Below, in pieces: positions 34,834 to 44,331 of a DNA stretch of 64,000 nucleotides; within the stretch, counting starts at the first letter, position 1; every line of letters begins with the position of its first letter. The position numbers and the translations under genes are program-made. Under the pieces are notes generated by a model. The model worked only from the letters and a program-made list of their open reading frames with translations, was not told where the DNA came from and ran no database searches. This stretch comes from an uncultured Sutterella sp. (lineage in GTDB: Bacteria > Pseudomonadota > Gammaproteobacteria > Burkholderiales > Burkholderiaceae_F), in contig CASEFX010000015.1 in assembly GCA_949287305.1 (NCBI GenBank), positions 16,543 to 80,542 of the forward strand. The letters are read 5' to 3'.

Positions 34834-37665
34834 TCAGAACGCATACTTGAAGCCGATGTTGATTCCGAAATCCTTCGTGTAGTTGTCACCTTCTTCGCGA
34901 TCCAGTTCGCCGTAGAAGCGGATGCGGTCGGATACCTGCCAGTCGGCGGTGAAACCGTAATAGTAAGAGGTGCCGCCCAGGCCGTTTCCTTCCGCGCTGA
35001 CGGAGCGGCCGTCCGTGCCCGTGAAGCGAATGGTCTGTTCACCCAAGAATTCGTGCGTCACGCCGCCGATGAGACCCAACTGGAACCATCTCGGGTCGTC
35101 CGACGTGGTTCCGTAGTTGAATTTCTTGCCGAGCACAAAGCCGGCACGTCCCGTCAGGAAGTCGGCATTGCCCTGGTCTACATGAAGACCGGTCGAGGTC
35201 CTGAAGTCATCGCCGGTGATGTGAAAGTACGAAAGTTCAAGCTCCGGCTCAATGAACCAGTGGTTTCTGGCTTCGCGCATGGAGGTTTCGCCCGTCAAGG
35301 CAATCATCTTGCCGACCTCAACGGAAACGCCTTTGCCGACGTTGTGGTAGGAAGCGTCAAACGCCGAATCGCCCTGGTTGTTGATGCCGTCAATCTCTTG
35401 ATCGTAGTAGCCGACCTGCGCAAGCATGTCGACGTACCAACCTGCGTCATGCAACCAGGTGGCGTAAATTTTGGCGGAATATTCGTCCGTAGTTCCGTCG
35501 CCGCCAAATGCCGTTTCAATGCCTTCCTGTTCGCTGCGGGCATAGCGGAACGTCGCGCCGACAATCCAGTCGGCATTGCTGCTGCGGCTGACGAAGGTGT
35601 CGTAGCCGAAATGCACGCCTGTCGACTTCTGTTCAAAACCGTTGTAGCGGAATCCGGATGCTCGGTCCTGACGATGGAAGACCTTGGCCCATACGCCGGT
35701 TTGAGAACCGTAGCGAATCTCACCCAGACGGCGGCGCAAGTCGTTCTTTTCTGAGAGCCAGCCAATCGCCTGCGCTACCGAAGATCCGAGATTTTCAATT
35801 TGTTCCGCTTCAGGCGGCAACTTTTCGCTGCGGGTTTGCGCCAGATACCAATTGCCCGCGCCGGTTCCGGCGTTGGAGAGTGCGTCCCAGTCTTCCTGCG
35901 TAAAGTTCGAGACGTCGGTCCCGTCCTGCACAAACTTAAAGCCCCACCAGGACATCGCGCCGTTGGTCGTGAAATGATTGCCGCCCTCGGGATCCGTAAT
36001 GGTCATCGTCCCCGCATCCTGTGAAATCAACCAGGAAGAGGACGCAATTTGGTCGGCGGAAACCGGAAGACCAGTAAACAGCACCTTGCCGACATGGGTG
36101 CCCGCGACGTCTCCAGCCACGATGCGGTCGCTCGAGATGACGGACGAGTCGGTTTGAGAGAGATCCGCGCGCATGACGAACGTACCGCCGGAGCCGTTCA
36201 AAGTTTTGGCCCGGAGGGTTCGATAGACAATGGTTTCGATAGGATCGTCGAGATTGTCGTTCAGCAGTTGAACGTTTTGTGCGCCGTCTTCTTCCTCGCC
36301 GGGAATTTCCTGCGGGGTGTCGAACTGTACGGTCCCGCCGTCCAGGGTCAGTGTGGAAACGCTTGAATCGCCAGTCACCGTCCATGAGGAGTCAGCGGCA
36401 AAAAGGAAATCCGTCTGGGGATTCTTACCTTGTCGTTCACTCAGTGTTGAGGCCCCGATCAAGAAGGAGCCGCCCTTGCGGAAGTTGGCTTGGATGATGC
36501 CGTCTTCGTTGTATACGTCGCCGGTGATCTGAACCAAAGAGGCATCTTCGTCCTGGTCGATGTTGATGTCCCCTTCAATCGCCTTGAGGGCGTATATGTC
36601 TCCTATACCTTTCTCGCCACGGTACATGTGAATGAGGGTGTCCCCCGTCACGTTCACTTCGGGACGGTAGTCCAATTTCTTTTCATTCTTGCTTCGTTCG
36701 CCGACCAAGATACCGTGCACGTCACGAGAGCCGCTACCGTAAGAATCAATGGTCAAGTTGTTGAGATTGATTTCCCCATGGTAGCGAGCGTAGACCCCGG
36801 CATCGGCAAAGGTTGAACTGGTGCCGACAAAGCCGTCTTGTCCCAAGGTAATGGTTGTGGTGCCTTTGACGTTCACAACAGCTCGCATACCTGTTCCATA
36901 GAAAGTGATGAGGAAATCCGAAACTTCCCCTGGATCCAGACTGTCGCTGTACCGATACCATGTTTTGGGAATCCCGGCAAAGAGCCCCGTGCCACCCTTG
37001 GTCATGTTGATTACGGCGTTTTCTTCTATCGCAACGTATGATTCGTAATCTTCAGTTGTGAAGCCCTTAGAACTGTTCACGCGAATGCCGAACCCATTGC
37101 CGTCAGTGGAATTGACGGTAACATAGGCATTTCGGGCTTTTACATGAGGTTCAATGCCAGGAAACGTAGTGTCCCAAGTGATATTGATGCCGTCAGACTT
37201 GTATCCCGTAACATCCAAATGAAGGTCACGTGCTTCTACATACGGTCCATGATTATCTAACTTGATGGCATCGTCATTACCGTAAGTGTCTTCCGAAACG
37301 ACTGTGAGGTAAAAGTCAGTGTCTGACGCTTTGATTCTTCCAGACCACGTATGGTATGTGGAGTAGTCCTTGTCTCTTTCGCCACCCACGACCGTGGCGT
37401 GTACTTCTTTATAGTCGGAAAACTTTTTTCCGTCGAAATCTTGTTCTTTATACGTTGTGAGGGCAGAGTCTCCCGTCAGGACGGTCCCGTCATCGCTTAC
37501 CCAAAAGGCGGCGAAGGTCGGCGAAGCAAAAGTAACCGCGAGTGCGGCAGATAAAATGGTACGTTTTGCGGGAGAGAGGAATAAAAGTTGTTGGATTATA
37601 CCTTTTGTGCTATTGGTGGTGTGCGCAGGTGTGGTGTGTGGGGGGGGGTAACCTGTTGATTTCAT
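34834..37665 (-). CDS. Classical (type Va) autotransporter with a poly-C tract at its 5' end
   Basis: The 943-residue protein begins MKSTGYPPPHT, where the prolines come from a run of nine C. An atypical leader follows with the hydrophobic signal at about 33-53 (ILSAALAVTFASPTFA). The passenger (about 54-660) is a beta-helix-like region with VNVKGTTTITLG and GEINLNNLTIDSYGSG repeats. The C-terminal 270 residues are a beta-barrel translocator (GVWAKVFHRQDRASGFRYNG) ending in IGFKYAF with a terminal Phe. The role is surface display or adhesion. The first 11 codons and about 200 bases upstream are nearly the same as those of the autotransporter at 38144, although the passengers differ. Slippage in the C tract would shift the frame and switch the gene off, so phase variation is likely. 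Confidence 0.92.
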   Translation of the reverse strand: MKSTGYPPPHTTPAHTTNSTKGIIQQLLFLSPAKRTILSAALAVTFASPTFAAFWVSDDGTVLTGDSALTTYKEQDFDGKKFSDYKEVHATVVGGERDKDYSTYHTWSGRIKASDTDFYLTVVSEDTYGNDDAIKLDNHGPYVEARDLHLDVTGYKSDGINITWDTTFPGIEPHVKARNAYVTVNSTDGNGFGIRVNSSKGFTTEDYESYVAIEENAVINMTKGGTGLFAGIPKTWYRYSDSLDPGEVSDFLITFYGTGMRAVVNVKGTTTITLGQDGFVGTSSTFADAGVYARYHGEINLNNLTIDSYGSGSRDVHGILVGERSKNEKKLDYRPEVNVTGDTLIHMYRGEKGIGDIYALKAIEGDINIDQDEDASLVQITGDVYNEDGIIQANFRKGGSFLIGASTLSERQGKNPQTDFLFAADSSWTVTGDSSVSTLTLDGGTVQFDTPQEIPGEEEDGAQNVQLLNDNLDDPIETIVYRTLRAKTLNGSGGTFVMRADLSQTDSSVISSDRIVAGDVAGTHVGKVLFTGLPVSADQIASSSWLISQDAGTMTITDPEGGNHFTTNGAMSWWGFKFVQDGTDVSNFTQEDWDALSNAGTGAGNWYLAQTRSEKLPPEAEQIENLGSSVAQAIGWLSEKNDLRRRLGEIRYGSQTGVWAKVFHRQDRASGFRYNGFEQKSTGVHFGYDTFVSRSSNADWIVGATFRYARSEQEGIETAFGGDGTTDEYSAKIYATWLHDAGWYVDMLAQVGYYDQEIDGINNQGDSAFDASYHNVGKGVSVEVGKMIALTGETSMREARNHWFIEPELELSYFHITGDDFRTSTGLHVDQGNADFLTGRAGFVLGKKFNYGTTSDDPRWFQLGLIGGVTHEFLGEQTIRFTGTDGRSVSAEGNGLGGTSYYYGFTADWQVSDRIRFYGELDREEGDNYTKDFGINIGFKYAF
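37640..37648 (-). repeat. C9 homopolymer in codons 6-9 of the first autotransporter
   Basis: Nine G on the + strand are nine C in the coding strand, read TAC CCC CCC CCA. The gene is in frame at this length. Confidence 0.95.
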
Positions 37666-37870
37666 AGCGATTTTATCCTTTTTTATATATTTTGACCGTT
37701 AGGTGGTTGAAATTTCGCGATCGATGCGGAAATCGATCGATGCACCCTCCATCCTAGCACAAGGAAGCTTCCACGGGAATTCCTTATTTTTGACTAGTCT
37801 CGTAGCGAATGATGCGGGTTCCAGACAACCTGAATACCCGTTTGTCTTCAAGATTTGCCAAGGCTTTCAA
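37640..37870 (-). repeat. Conserved 5' block of the first autotransporter
   Basis: About 230 bases covering the start codon and promoter region match 41184-41414 at a constant offset of 3,544 bases, with scattered differences. The block includes the pattern GATCGATRCGGAAATCGAT, which may be an operator. Confidence 0.8.
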
Positions 37871-38012
37871 CCCGACTGTTGGCGGATCCTCTGGTGTTGA
37901 CGTGCTCCTCTTCGGGCGTGTCGTCTGTGGAAAAGTAATTGGGCGGATCAGGGACGATGACACCGCATGAGTGGGCTTCACCGTTGGACTCGGCGGCGAT
38001 GAGGGGCGTCAG
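37866..38012 (-). pseudogene. Decayed hicB relic
   Basis: On the - strand a frame reads PLIAAESNGEAHSCGVIV, then PDPPNYFSTDDTPEEEH. This aligns with HicB at 34171-34455 (PIAIELGDETHDFGVIV, PDLPGCYSAGDTLTEAH). The ATG is replaced by CTG at 38012, and the C-terminal half is lost where the conserved autotransporter block begins. It is a broken gene copy after the second autotransporter. Confidence 0.7.
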
Positions 38013-38045
38013 AGGTCTCAGAAAGACTGTCACAAGAAAAAGAAC

Positions 38046-38119
38046 GGATCGCCTGGGAGAGCGATCCAAATGAGAAGAAAGAAAGGCGGCGTTCGCCTCG
38101 GAAGGAGAACGCCGCTTTC
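38046..38119 (-). terminator. Two hairpins after the second autotransporter
   Basis: GAAAGCGGCGTTC/GAACGCCGCCTTTC (38081-38119) is followed on the - strand by TTTCTTCTC. GGATCGC/GCGATCC (38046-38067) is followed by GTTCTTTTTC and matches the hairpin at 34661-34687. Confidence 0.75.
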
Positions 38120-38143
38120 TCGGGGGAGAAACGAAAGAAGAGG

Positions 38144-41100
38144 TCAGTTGAAGAGCAGTCGTGCGCCGAGGTTGATCTTCCAATCCTGTTCGACGTCGGC
38201 CAGGGCGCTGCGCCTGACATTGAGCCAGACCAGGGACTGGTCCGTCGGCCGATAGCTCAGATTGAAACCGAGTTCGGCCCAGGTGTCCGAATAGTCGACG
38301 TCCTGACGGATGCGGGAATCTTCGTGGCTCACGGTGACGGTCTGATCGCCCAATGCTTCATGTTTGGCGTCGGCCGTAAAGAGAACTTCCAAACGATCCA
38401 ACTTGAAGCCGAAGTCGGTTCCCAACGTGAAGATGCCGCTGTCGATGGAATCGGTCCTGACCTTGAGACCGTTGTCGGTCGTGAAGTCTTCGGCCGTGAA
38501 GCGTCCGTACTCGAAAGCAACGTGGGGACTCACGGTCCAACCGCCGGCAATTACCCATTCATGTCCGACCTCGAGCCAACCGCCGACGGCGGTGGAGTCA
38601 TAGTCGTAGGCATCGACGAGCATGTCGCGGTTGACGTACTCGTAGTCCATGATGCCGAAGCGAAGACCACCGTCGGCATAGACGCCGTTGTCGCCCGTAT
38701 AGAGCGCGTAGAGGGAGGCCGTGGTGGCGTCCATGTCGCCGCGTCCTTCCGAAGCGTCAAGCTTGCCTTCGTGCTGTTCAAGCATCACGCCGACCTTCCA
38801 GTTCGGATTGACGGACGTATCCACGCCAAGTCGATACGTTTGGTAGTTGGTTTCAATACCGCCGTAGCTGAGGGCTCCCGCCGTAATGCGTCCCCAGACG
38901 CCCGCGGTTTCACCGTGACGCAATTGCCCGAAACGTTCGCGCGTGGACTCGGAGTGTCCGCGCCAGAAGAAGTAGTTGTTGCCCAGACTGGCGACGATCG
39001 ATTCGGGAGTCGGGGCGGGCGTGTTCTCGACGTTGGTGATGAACCAGTCCTTTCCTCCGTCGGCGTTCGCTCGGCCGTCAAGTTCCGGGGTGGCGATGAA
39101 GAGTCCGGCTTCAGTGATCGACGAGCCGGCTTCAAAGATCGTTTGGCCGCTTTCGTCGGTGGCAAACTGTACGTTCACTTCGCCAAGATCGGCAGCGATT
39201 GCGGAATCTCCGAGTTGGACCGTATGTGTCGTTTCTGAATCGGTTTCCTTCACGCTGATGAACGAGACCGAGGTGAGATTTTCGTCGTGGGCGAGCACGA
39301 AAGTATTCCCCGTACCCGTCAACGCATCCATGGACAAAGAAGGAGCGGTACCGTCCCCAATGGTGTTGAGAACGATAGTGCTGTCCGAGGCGTTCAGACT
39401 ACTGAGGTTGCTCGCGTCCGTGACCCTCCACTGACTCTTTTCGCCCATCGTGATGTCAAGCGTCGAGTTCTCGCCGACGTTGACGGCTTTGGCTTCGAGT
39501 GTGGATTCCGCATCCGCTACAAGAGAGAAGTTTGAATTGTCGACGATAATGTCGCCGAGGATATTTGTCTTTTGACCGGAGGTGAAGTTTAACTTTGCGT
39601 TCTCGGATAGAGAAAAGGCTTTCCCTTCGCCAGATGTTGTGATTGACGCGTGAAGAGTATTTATCGAAAGATCTGAATTTCTAACATCAATGCCGGTATC
39701 AACGTTTTCTAAGTTGAGTTCGTTGTTTAGTGTGATTTTTTGTTCGGAACGCAACGGCTGTTCGTACGGGATGTTGTATGCGCCGATGCCGACTTTATAT
39801 CCGGAAATGTTTAGTGAGTCTGAATTTAGTTCGCTGGAACTGTAATGGGAGGATATTCCAAACTCACCAAAAGAGTTTGTCTCGTTGATGATATAGATAT
39901 CGGCGGATGTTAGAGAGAGATGGTTTGCTTCGTCGATAACAATACCGTTAGAAAAATCTTTTAGCAGTACGGTTGTGGCTGAAATTTCTGTGACCGATTG
40001 CTCCGTGCTGATGATGCCGCTACTTTTGGAATCGCTGTCGGCATTGGAAGGTAGTGACTTATCGATATTTTGAGAATTTCCCGCATCTAAATAAATCGTA
40101 CTTGCTTTGATGGTTTGTTGTGCAGGTAGATACCCTTGATATCCGTGTAAACTAAGTCCCTTATGAGCGCCGGTGATGTACAGGAGATCGGTCTCGACAT
40201 CTAGGTTGGCTTCTGTCTCAATCCCGATGTTGGCGTTTCGGTTGTTGAGTAGACTGGCGTATGAATTGATGTTAATGTATAAATTTTTGGCTTTTACTAT
40301 TAATGTGGAAGCATTATAGATTCCTCGATTTACACCTTGAATATAGATGTTTTCTTGAGCAGTGAGGTGGCTTTGGTGATCGCCGTCAACGTCGAGACTT
40401 AGCCCTGTGCCGTTAGAATTTTCAGCTGAATCTGAAGATTTTTGAACGACAATAATGTTTTGTGATGTTATGTTAAGAGAGTTTCCTTCGATGAGATTGA
40501 AATCTCCTTTGAAATTTGCAACATTTGTTGCGTCCAATACTGCAACAAAATCTTGATCTGTTTTAATTGATGAAGTTGTGTTATTGTTTCCAAAGAAAAG
40601 GAATCCGTTGTGATTGTCTGTTGGTGTTTTGGTGATTTTTTGCTCGAGCCAAATATCTCCTGCAGAGAGGGTGAGGGAGGTTTCTTTGGATTGTTTGATG
40701 AGGTAGTCCGCATCTTCTGCGTAGAATTGCAGGCTTCCATTGGTATTTAAAATGAAATCCGTGCTTGGCGCATTTCTCTTGGTTTCAATCCACAGCACGC
40801 CGTCGTTTTTGGTTTGGTAGAAGCGAAGATCCCTATCAAGACCATCAACGGTTGCATCAGAGGTGATGTGAACCATTGATTCGGGGGAGCCTCGAGGAGC
40901 TTCTGTGCGTTGTAATAAATAGTTCAGGTCGGAGGAGTTGATTTGGTTTTGGAGCCCTTCGCCTGAGAGAGATTCTGGATATCCCCAACCCGATCCAGTG
41001 GGCAGGCTATTTTGTTTGAAGCTCGTGTTGTCGTCAAAGTTCGGCGAATGAAGTGCGGGGAAAGCCGGGACTTCGATTGAAGGGACGGTAAAAGAGAAAG

Positions 41101-41209
41101 CGGAAAGAGGCAACGCAAGCAACGTTGCCAAGACTGAAGCCTTAAGTTTCAGATGAGGGTGCGTTGCACGTGCAACGGTGTGCGGGGGGGGGTAACCTGT
41201 TGATTTCAT
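38144..41209 (-). CDS. Classical (type Va) autotransporter with a poly-C tract at its 5' end
   Basis: The 1,021-residue protein starts MKSTGYPPPHT like its neighbour, followed by a signal (LKASVLATLLALPLSAFSF). The passenger (about 45-740) has repeated short strands typical of a beta-helix (SLNISGYKVGIGAYN, ITLNNELNLENVDTGIDVRN). The last 280 residues are the beta-barrel (GVWGRITAGALSYGGIETNY) ending in LGARLLFN. The passenger half, about 39500-41100, is much more AT-rich than the barrel, which suggests a mosaic gene whose passenger came from elsewhere. The role is surface adhesion or immune evasion. The C9 tract predicts on/off switching. On the - strand it is followed by the hicB relic and then the other autotransporter. 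Confidence 0.92.
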   Translation of the reverse strand: MKSTGYPPPHTVARATHPHLKLKASVLATLLALPLSAFSFTVPSIEVPAFPALHSPNFDDNTSFKQNSLPTGSGWGYPESLSGEGLQNQINSSDLNYLLQRTEAPRGSPESMVHITSDATVDGLDRDLRFYQTKNDGVLWIETKRNAPSTDFILNTNGSLQFYAEDADYLIKQSKETSLTLSAGDIWLEQKITKTPTDNHNGFLFFGNNNTTSSIKTDQDFVAVLDATNVANFKGDFNLIEGNSLNITSQNIIVVQKSSDSAENSNGTGLSLDVDGDHQSHLTAQENIYIQGVNRGIYNASTLIVKAKNLYININSYASLLNNRNANIGIETEANLDVETDLLYITGAHKGLSLHGYQGYLPAQQTIKASTIYLDAGNSQNIDKSLPSNADSDSKSSGIISTEQSVTEISATTVLLKDFSNGIVIDEANHLSLTSADIYIINETNSFGEFGISSHYSSSELNSDSLNISGYKVGIGAYNIPYEQPLRSEQKITLNNELNLENVDTGIDVRNSDLSINTLHASITTSGEGKAFSLSENAKLNFTSGQKTNILGDIIVDNSNFSLVADAESTLEAKAVNVGENSTLDITMGEKSQWRVTDASNLSSLNASDSTIVLNTIGDGTAPSLSMDALTGTGNTFVLAHDENLTSVSFISVKETDSETTHTVQLGDSAIAADLGEVNVQFATDESGQTIFEAGSSITEAGLFIATPELDGRANADGGKDWFITNVENTPAPTPESIVASLGNNYFFWRGHSESTRERFGQLRHGETAGVWGRITAGALSYGGIETNYQTYRLGVDTSVNPNWKVGVMLEQHEGKLDASEGRGDMDATTASLYALYTGDNGVYADGGLRFGIMDYEYVNRDMLVDAYDYDSTAVGGWLEVGHEWVIAGGWTVSPHVAFEYGRFTAEDFTTDNGLKVRTDSIDSGIFTLGTDFGFKLDRLEVLFTADAKHEALGDQTVTVSHEDSRIRQDVDYSDTWAELGFNLSYRPTDQSLVWLNVRRSALADVEQDWKINLGARLLFN
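41184..41192 (-). repeat. C9 homopolymer in codons 6-9 of the second autotransporter
   Basis: Nine G on the + strand lie in the same codons as in the first autotransporter, read TAC CCC CCC CCG. The gene is in frame. Confidence 0.95.
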
Positions 41210-41414
41210 AGCGATTTTATCCTTTTTATGTGTTTTGGCCGTAAGGTGGTCGGTTTTCGCGATCGATACGGAAATCGATTGATGCGCCCTCCCATCCTAG
41301 CACAAGCAAACCACCACGGGAATTCCTTATTTTTAACTAGTCTCGGAGAGGATGACGCAGGTTCCCGCTGGTATGAAAATCCCCTTTCACTTCCAGGATT
41401 GCCAAGGCTTTCAC
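41184..41414 (-). repeat. Conserved 5' block of the second autotransporter
   Basis: This is the partner of the block at 37640-37870. It carries the start codon, the ribosome-binding region AAGGATAAAATCGCT and the putative promoter. Similarity stops at about 41414. Confidence 0.8.
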
Positions 41415-41747
41415 CGTGGTTTCGAATGTCGAACCGGTTGTTCAGGGCGGGGCCGTCTTCAACGTGCAGGTCTCGACTCCGTCTGTGAGCCTCTCGGCGT
41501 AGCGGCACGAGGTTCGATATTTTGGTTCCTCTGCCGCCGTTTGACGTTTCCCCTCGGTCTCCGATTCCCCTGCGCAGGTCGAGCGTTCCAACGCGAATGC
41601 TACAATTCGTCGCTTCAGAGGAAGCGGAGGCACCCATAGTCGTTTCCGCCCAAGATCGGCTCCCTGACGTAAACGACGACGGGCCTTTCAGCCTTCGGTC
41701 TTTCCTCCCGCGAAATTCCTCCCCGCTCTTTCTCCGCCGGTTCCTTC
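41415..41747. other. Intergenic region before the LysR gene
   Basis: No gene is seen. It should hold the LysR promoter and the outer part of the autotransporter control region. Confidence 0.4.
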
Positions 41748-42692
41748 ATGCACCCCCACTCCTACCGCTACCTCTCCTCCATCCTCACGGCGGGCAGCAT
41801 CTCCAAGGCCGCCCAGACGCTCGGCATCTCGCAGCCCTCGCTCTCGCAGTTTGTGCAGCGAATCGAAAAGGATCTCGGTGCCGAAGTCTTCGACCGCTCC
41901 ACGCGTCCGCTCGTCCTGACGGAATCGGGCCGGATCTTCTTCGAAGCGGAAAAGCGCGTCATGGAAATCCGCGAGGACTGCCGCCGCGCGGTGGCGGACA
42001 TCCACGGGGGCGAGTGCGGACGCGTCGTTATCGGGGCGTCGGAATACCGGGAGATGTTCTTTCTGACGGAAGTCCTCCCCGTCTTCAGCGCGGCGCATCC
42101 GGGGATTGAAATCGCGCTCGAAGAAGGCACCACGCGCGAACTCGAAGACTTCGTGTGGACGGGGAAGACCGACGTCTCGCTCGTCATCTCTCCTCTTGCG
42201 CAGCCGGGTCTCGAAGCGGTGGAGATCTATGAGGAGCGCCTCCTTCTGGCCGTGAGCGAGAAAAGTCCCCTCATTGAAAAGGCGCTCGCCCTCTGCCCCG
42301 AAGAACGCCGAGGGGACGAATTTCCTCCCTTTCCCTTCCGACTGCTTGCGGACCAACCCTTCCTCGTCGTGCGGGCGGGCCAGCAAATCCACGACCTCTA
42401 CCTCTCGCTCGTCGCCAAAACCGGGGCTTCGCCCAAGATCGTCCTGGAGAGCGAATCGCTCACCGCCGCGTTGGCGCTTGCGGGCGCGGGACTCGGCGCC
42501 ACGATCGTCACCGAAACGCTCGCAAGAAGAAGCGCGGCCGCCAAGCGCGTGCGGTTCTTCTCGATTGAACCAACTGTGCCCGTCCGAAAGGTCGTGGCGG
42601 CGTACCGGCCGGCGCGCTACCTCTCGAAGGCCGCTCGTCTTCTTATCAAGACCATGCAGGACGTGGCCAAGGAAAAGTTCGCCCGCGGGTGA
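41748..42692 (+). CDS. LysR-family transcriptional regulator
   Basis: The 314-residue protein has the LysR winged helix at 3-62 (LTAGSISKAAQTLGISQPSLSQFVQRIEK is the reader region; the wing is VFDRSTRPLVLTESG). An effector-binding domain with two alpha/beta lobes follows at about 90-300. It converges on the fumarase genes, whose operon ends 120 bases away on the other strand. It may regulate them or a distant target. No ribosome binding site is visible before the ATG. Confidence 0.88.
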   Translation: MHPHSYRYLSSILTAGSISKAAQTLGISQPSLSQFVQRIEKDLGAEVFDRSTRPLVLTESGRIFFEAEKRVMEIREDCRRAVADIHGGECGRVVIGASEYREMFFLTEVLPVFSAAHPGIEIALEEGTTRELEDFVWTGKTDVSLVISPLAQPGLEAVEIYEERLLLAVSEKSPLIEKALALCPEERRGDEFPPFPFRLLADQPFLVVRAGQQIHDLYLSLVAKTGASPKIVLESESLTAALALAGAGLGATIVTETLARRSAAAKRVRFFSIEPTVPVRKVVAAYRPARYLSKAARLLIKTMQDVAKEKFARG

Positions 42693-42732
42693 GGAACGAA
42701 GCGTTTCCCCAACTCCTCTCCCTCCCCAACGC

Positions 42733-42762
42733 AAAACGGGCGCCCGAAAACCCGGACGCCCG
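42733..42762 (-). terminator. Terminator of the fumarase operon
   Basis: A CGGGCGTCCG/CGGGCGCCCG hairpin on the - strand is followed by TTTTGC. It lies between convergent genes. Confidence 0.65.
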
Positions 42763-42811
42763 CTCGCGCGAATCTGCCGATCACTCAAGATCTGCGGCCA
42801 ACGCTTTTCCG

Positions 42812-43432
42812 TCAATCGAAGTAGTCGACGTGCTGGTTGATTTCGTCGACGATCGGCTGCTTCTTTTCGTTGAACACTTTCTTGTTCTTCTCAAAGAGGT
42901 TCTCGCCCTTCGTGTCGATCGAAACGATCATCGGCCCGAAGTCCTTCACGCGCATCACCCAGATGGACTCGGGCATGCCGAGCTCTTCCCAGTGGTGCTC
43001 TTCAACTTCCTCGACCTTGCTTGCGGCAAGGACCGCGCAGCCGCCCGGCCACACGCAGTGAAGGGCTTTGTGGTCGCGGCAGCCCGCTTCCGTGTTGGGG
43101 CCCATGCCGCCCTTGCCTACGATGATTTTGACGCCCGTGTCGCGGATGAATTCGCGCTCGAACTTTTCCATGCGCATGGAGGTCGTGGGGCCGATCGACA
43201 CGACTTTGTAGCCGCTTCCCGACTCGTCGCCGCAGGGAACCATGATGGGGCCCGCGTGGAAGATGGCCTTGCCCGCGAGGTCCACGGGAAGGGGACGGTG
43301 CTGCTTCACGAGGCGCATGTGCACGTCGTCGCGCGAGGTGATGAGGTAGCCCGAGAGGTAGACGATGTCGCCGATTTCGATCCCTTCGAGATCAACGTTT
43401 TTGATCGGCGTGGTGAGATGATGCGTCTTCAC
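42812..43432 (-). CDS. Class I fumarate hydratase (or L-tartrate dehydratase), beta subunit
   Basis: The 206-residue subunit starts at GTG 43432, preceded by AAAGGAG, and its first four bases overlap the stop of the alpha subunit (GTGA). It has the fumarase C-terminal domain: [38 protein letters not shown] and [13 protein letters not shown]. The last region lies at the substrate site. It completes the [4Fe-4S] dehydratase that interconverts fumarate and malate in the cytoplasm. Two-subunit enzymes of this type can also act on L-tartrate, and sequence alone does not decide; the many fumarate reductase-like proteins nearby favour fumarase. Confidence 0.9.
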   Translation of the reverse strand: MKTHHLTTPIKNVDLEGIEIGDIVYLSGYLITSRDDVHMRLVKQHRPLPVDLAGKAIFHAGPIMVPCGDESGSGYKVVSIGPTTSMRMEKFEREFIRDTGVKIIVGKGGMGPNTEAGCRDHKALHCVWPGGCAVLAASKVEEVEEHHWEELGMPESIWVMRVKDFGPMIVSIDTKGENLFEKNKKVFNEKKQPIVDEINQHVDYFD

Positions 43433-44331
43433 AGCGTCACTCCTTTGTAGGAAAGCAGTTCGTACGACATGTCGGAGTGGATGCGGATCGCACCGCGACG
43501 ATGTCCCCAGCAGCCGACCGAAACGCCGACGGCGAGGCACGACGGATGGCGCGCGGCCGTTTCGACGTTTACGCCCATGACGGAGCCTTCGCCCGTGAGG
43601 CCGCCCGGGCCGATGTTGATGGCGTTGAGGCCTTCTTCCACCATGCGCTCGAATTCGGCGGCGCGGGCGTTCGGGTTGTGCGAGCCCACGGGGCGCATGA
43701 GGGCGCGCTTCGAAAGGGTCGCGGCGACCTCGACGGAGCCCGCGATGCCGACGCCCACCAAGAGCGGCGGGCAGGCGTTGACGCCGCGCTCGCAGATCGT
43801 GTCGAAAATGAACTGCACGACGGCTTCATAGCCTTCGACGGGCATGAGGACCTTGGCGGTGCCCGGAAGCGAACAGCCGCCGCCCGCCATGTAGGCGTAG
43901 ATCACGGCGTCGGAGGAATTCGGAACGATTTCGAGGTCGATCCAGGGGATGCGGTGACCGGTGTTGTCGCCCGTGTTCTTCTCGTCGAAGATCTGCACGG
44001 CGTTGTGGCGAAGCGGCGCTTTGACCGTCGCGCGGCGCACGGCCTCCTTGAGGCAGGCTTCGAGTTCGTTTCGGATCGGGAAGTCGGCGCCGAGTTCGAT
44101 GTGGTACTGAATGACGCCGGTGTCCTGGCAGAAGGGGACGTTTCGTTCCTTCGCCATTTCAAGATCGGTGAACATCGCGTCGTAGACGAGCGTGGCGAGT
44201 TCGCTCTTCTGAACGCGCCGCATGGCTTCGAGCTTTTCGAGAACGTCGTCGGGAAGGCGCTTGCCGAAGAAGGCCGTGAACTTCGCCATGACGTCCGTAA
44301 AGCGCTCGGCGAGCTGAGCTTGGTCGGACAT
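43429..44331 (-). CDS. Class I fumarate hydratase (or L-tartrate dehydratase), alpha subunit
   Basis: The start at 44331 follows CCAAGGAG at good spacing; the open frame runs further 5' without a signal. The 300-residue protein carries the iron-sulfur subunit signatures: [12 protein letters not shown] with the first cluster Cys, [11 protein letters not shown] and a late Cys in [14 protein letters not shown]. The enzyme needs both subunits and an oxygen-sensitive cluster, fitting an anaerobe. It is the first gene of a two-gene operon with translational coupling to the beta subunit. A 7-bp inverted repeat about 100 bases upstream may be the operator. Confidence 0.9.
   Translation of the reverse strand: MSDQAQLAERFTDVMAKFTAFFGKRLPDDVLEKLEAMRRVQKSELATLVYDAMFTDLEMAKERNVPFCQDTGVIQYHIELGADFPIRNELEACLKEAVRRATVKAPLRHNAVQIFDEKNTGDNTGHRIPWIDLEIVPNSSDAVIYAYMAGGGCSLPGTAKVLMPVEGYEAVVQFIFDTICERGVNACPPLLVGVGIAGSVEVAATLSKRALMRPVGSHNPNARAAEFERMVEEGLNAINIGPGGLTGEGSVMGVNVETAARHPSCLAVGVSVGCWGHRRGAIRIHSDMSYELLSYKGVTL

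Noticed and set aside
43429..44331. Assigning ttdA/ttdB (tartrate dehydratase) to the two-subunit hydratase
   Set aside because: The families are too similar to separate by eye, so both possibilities are given and no gene symbol is used.
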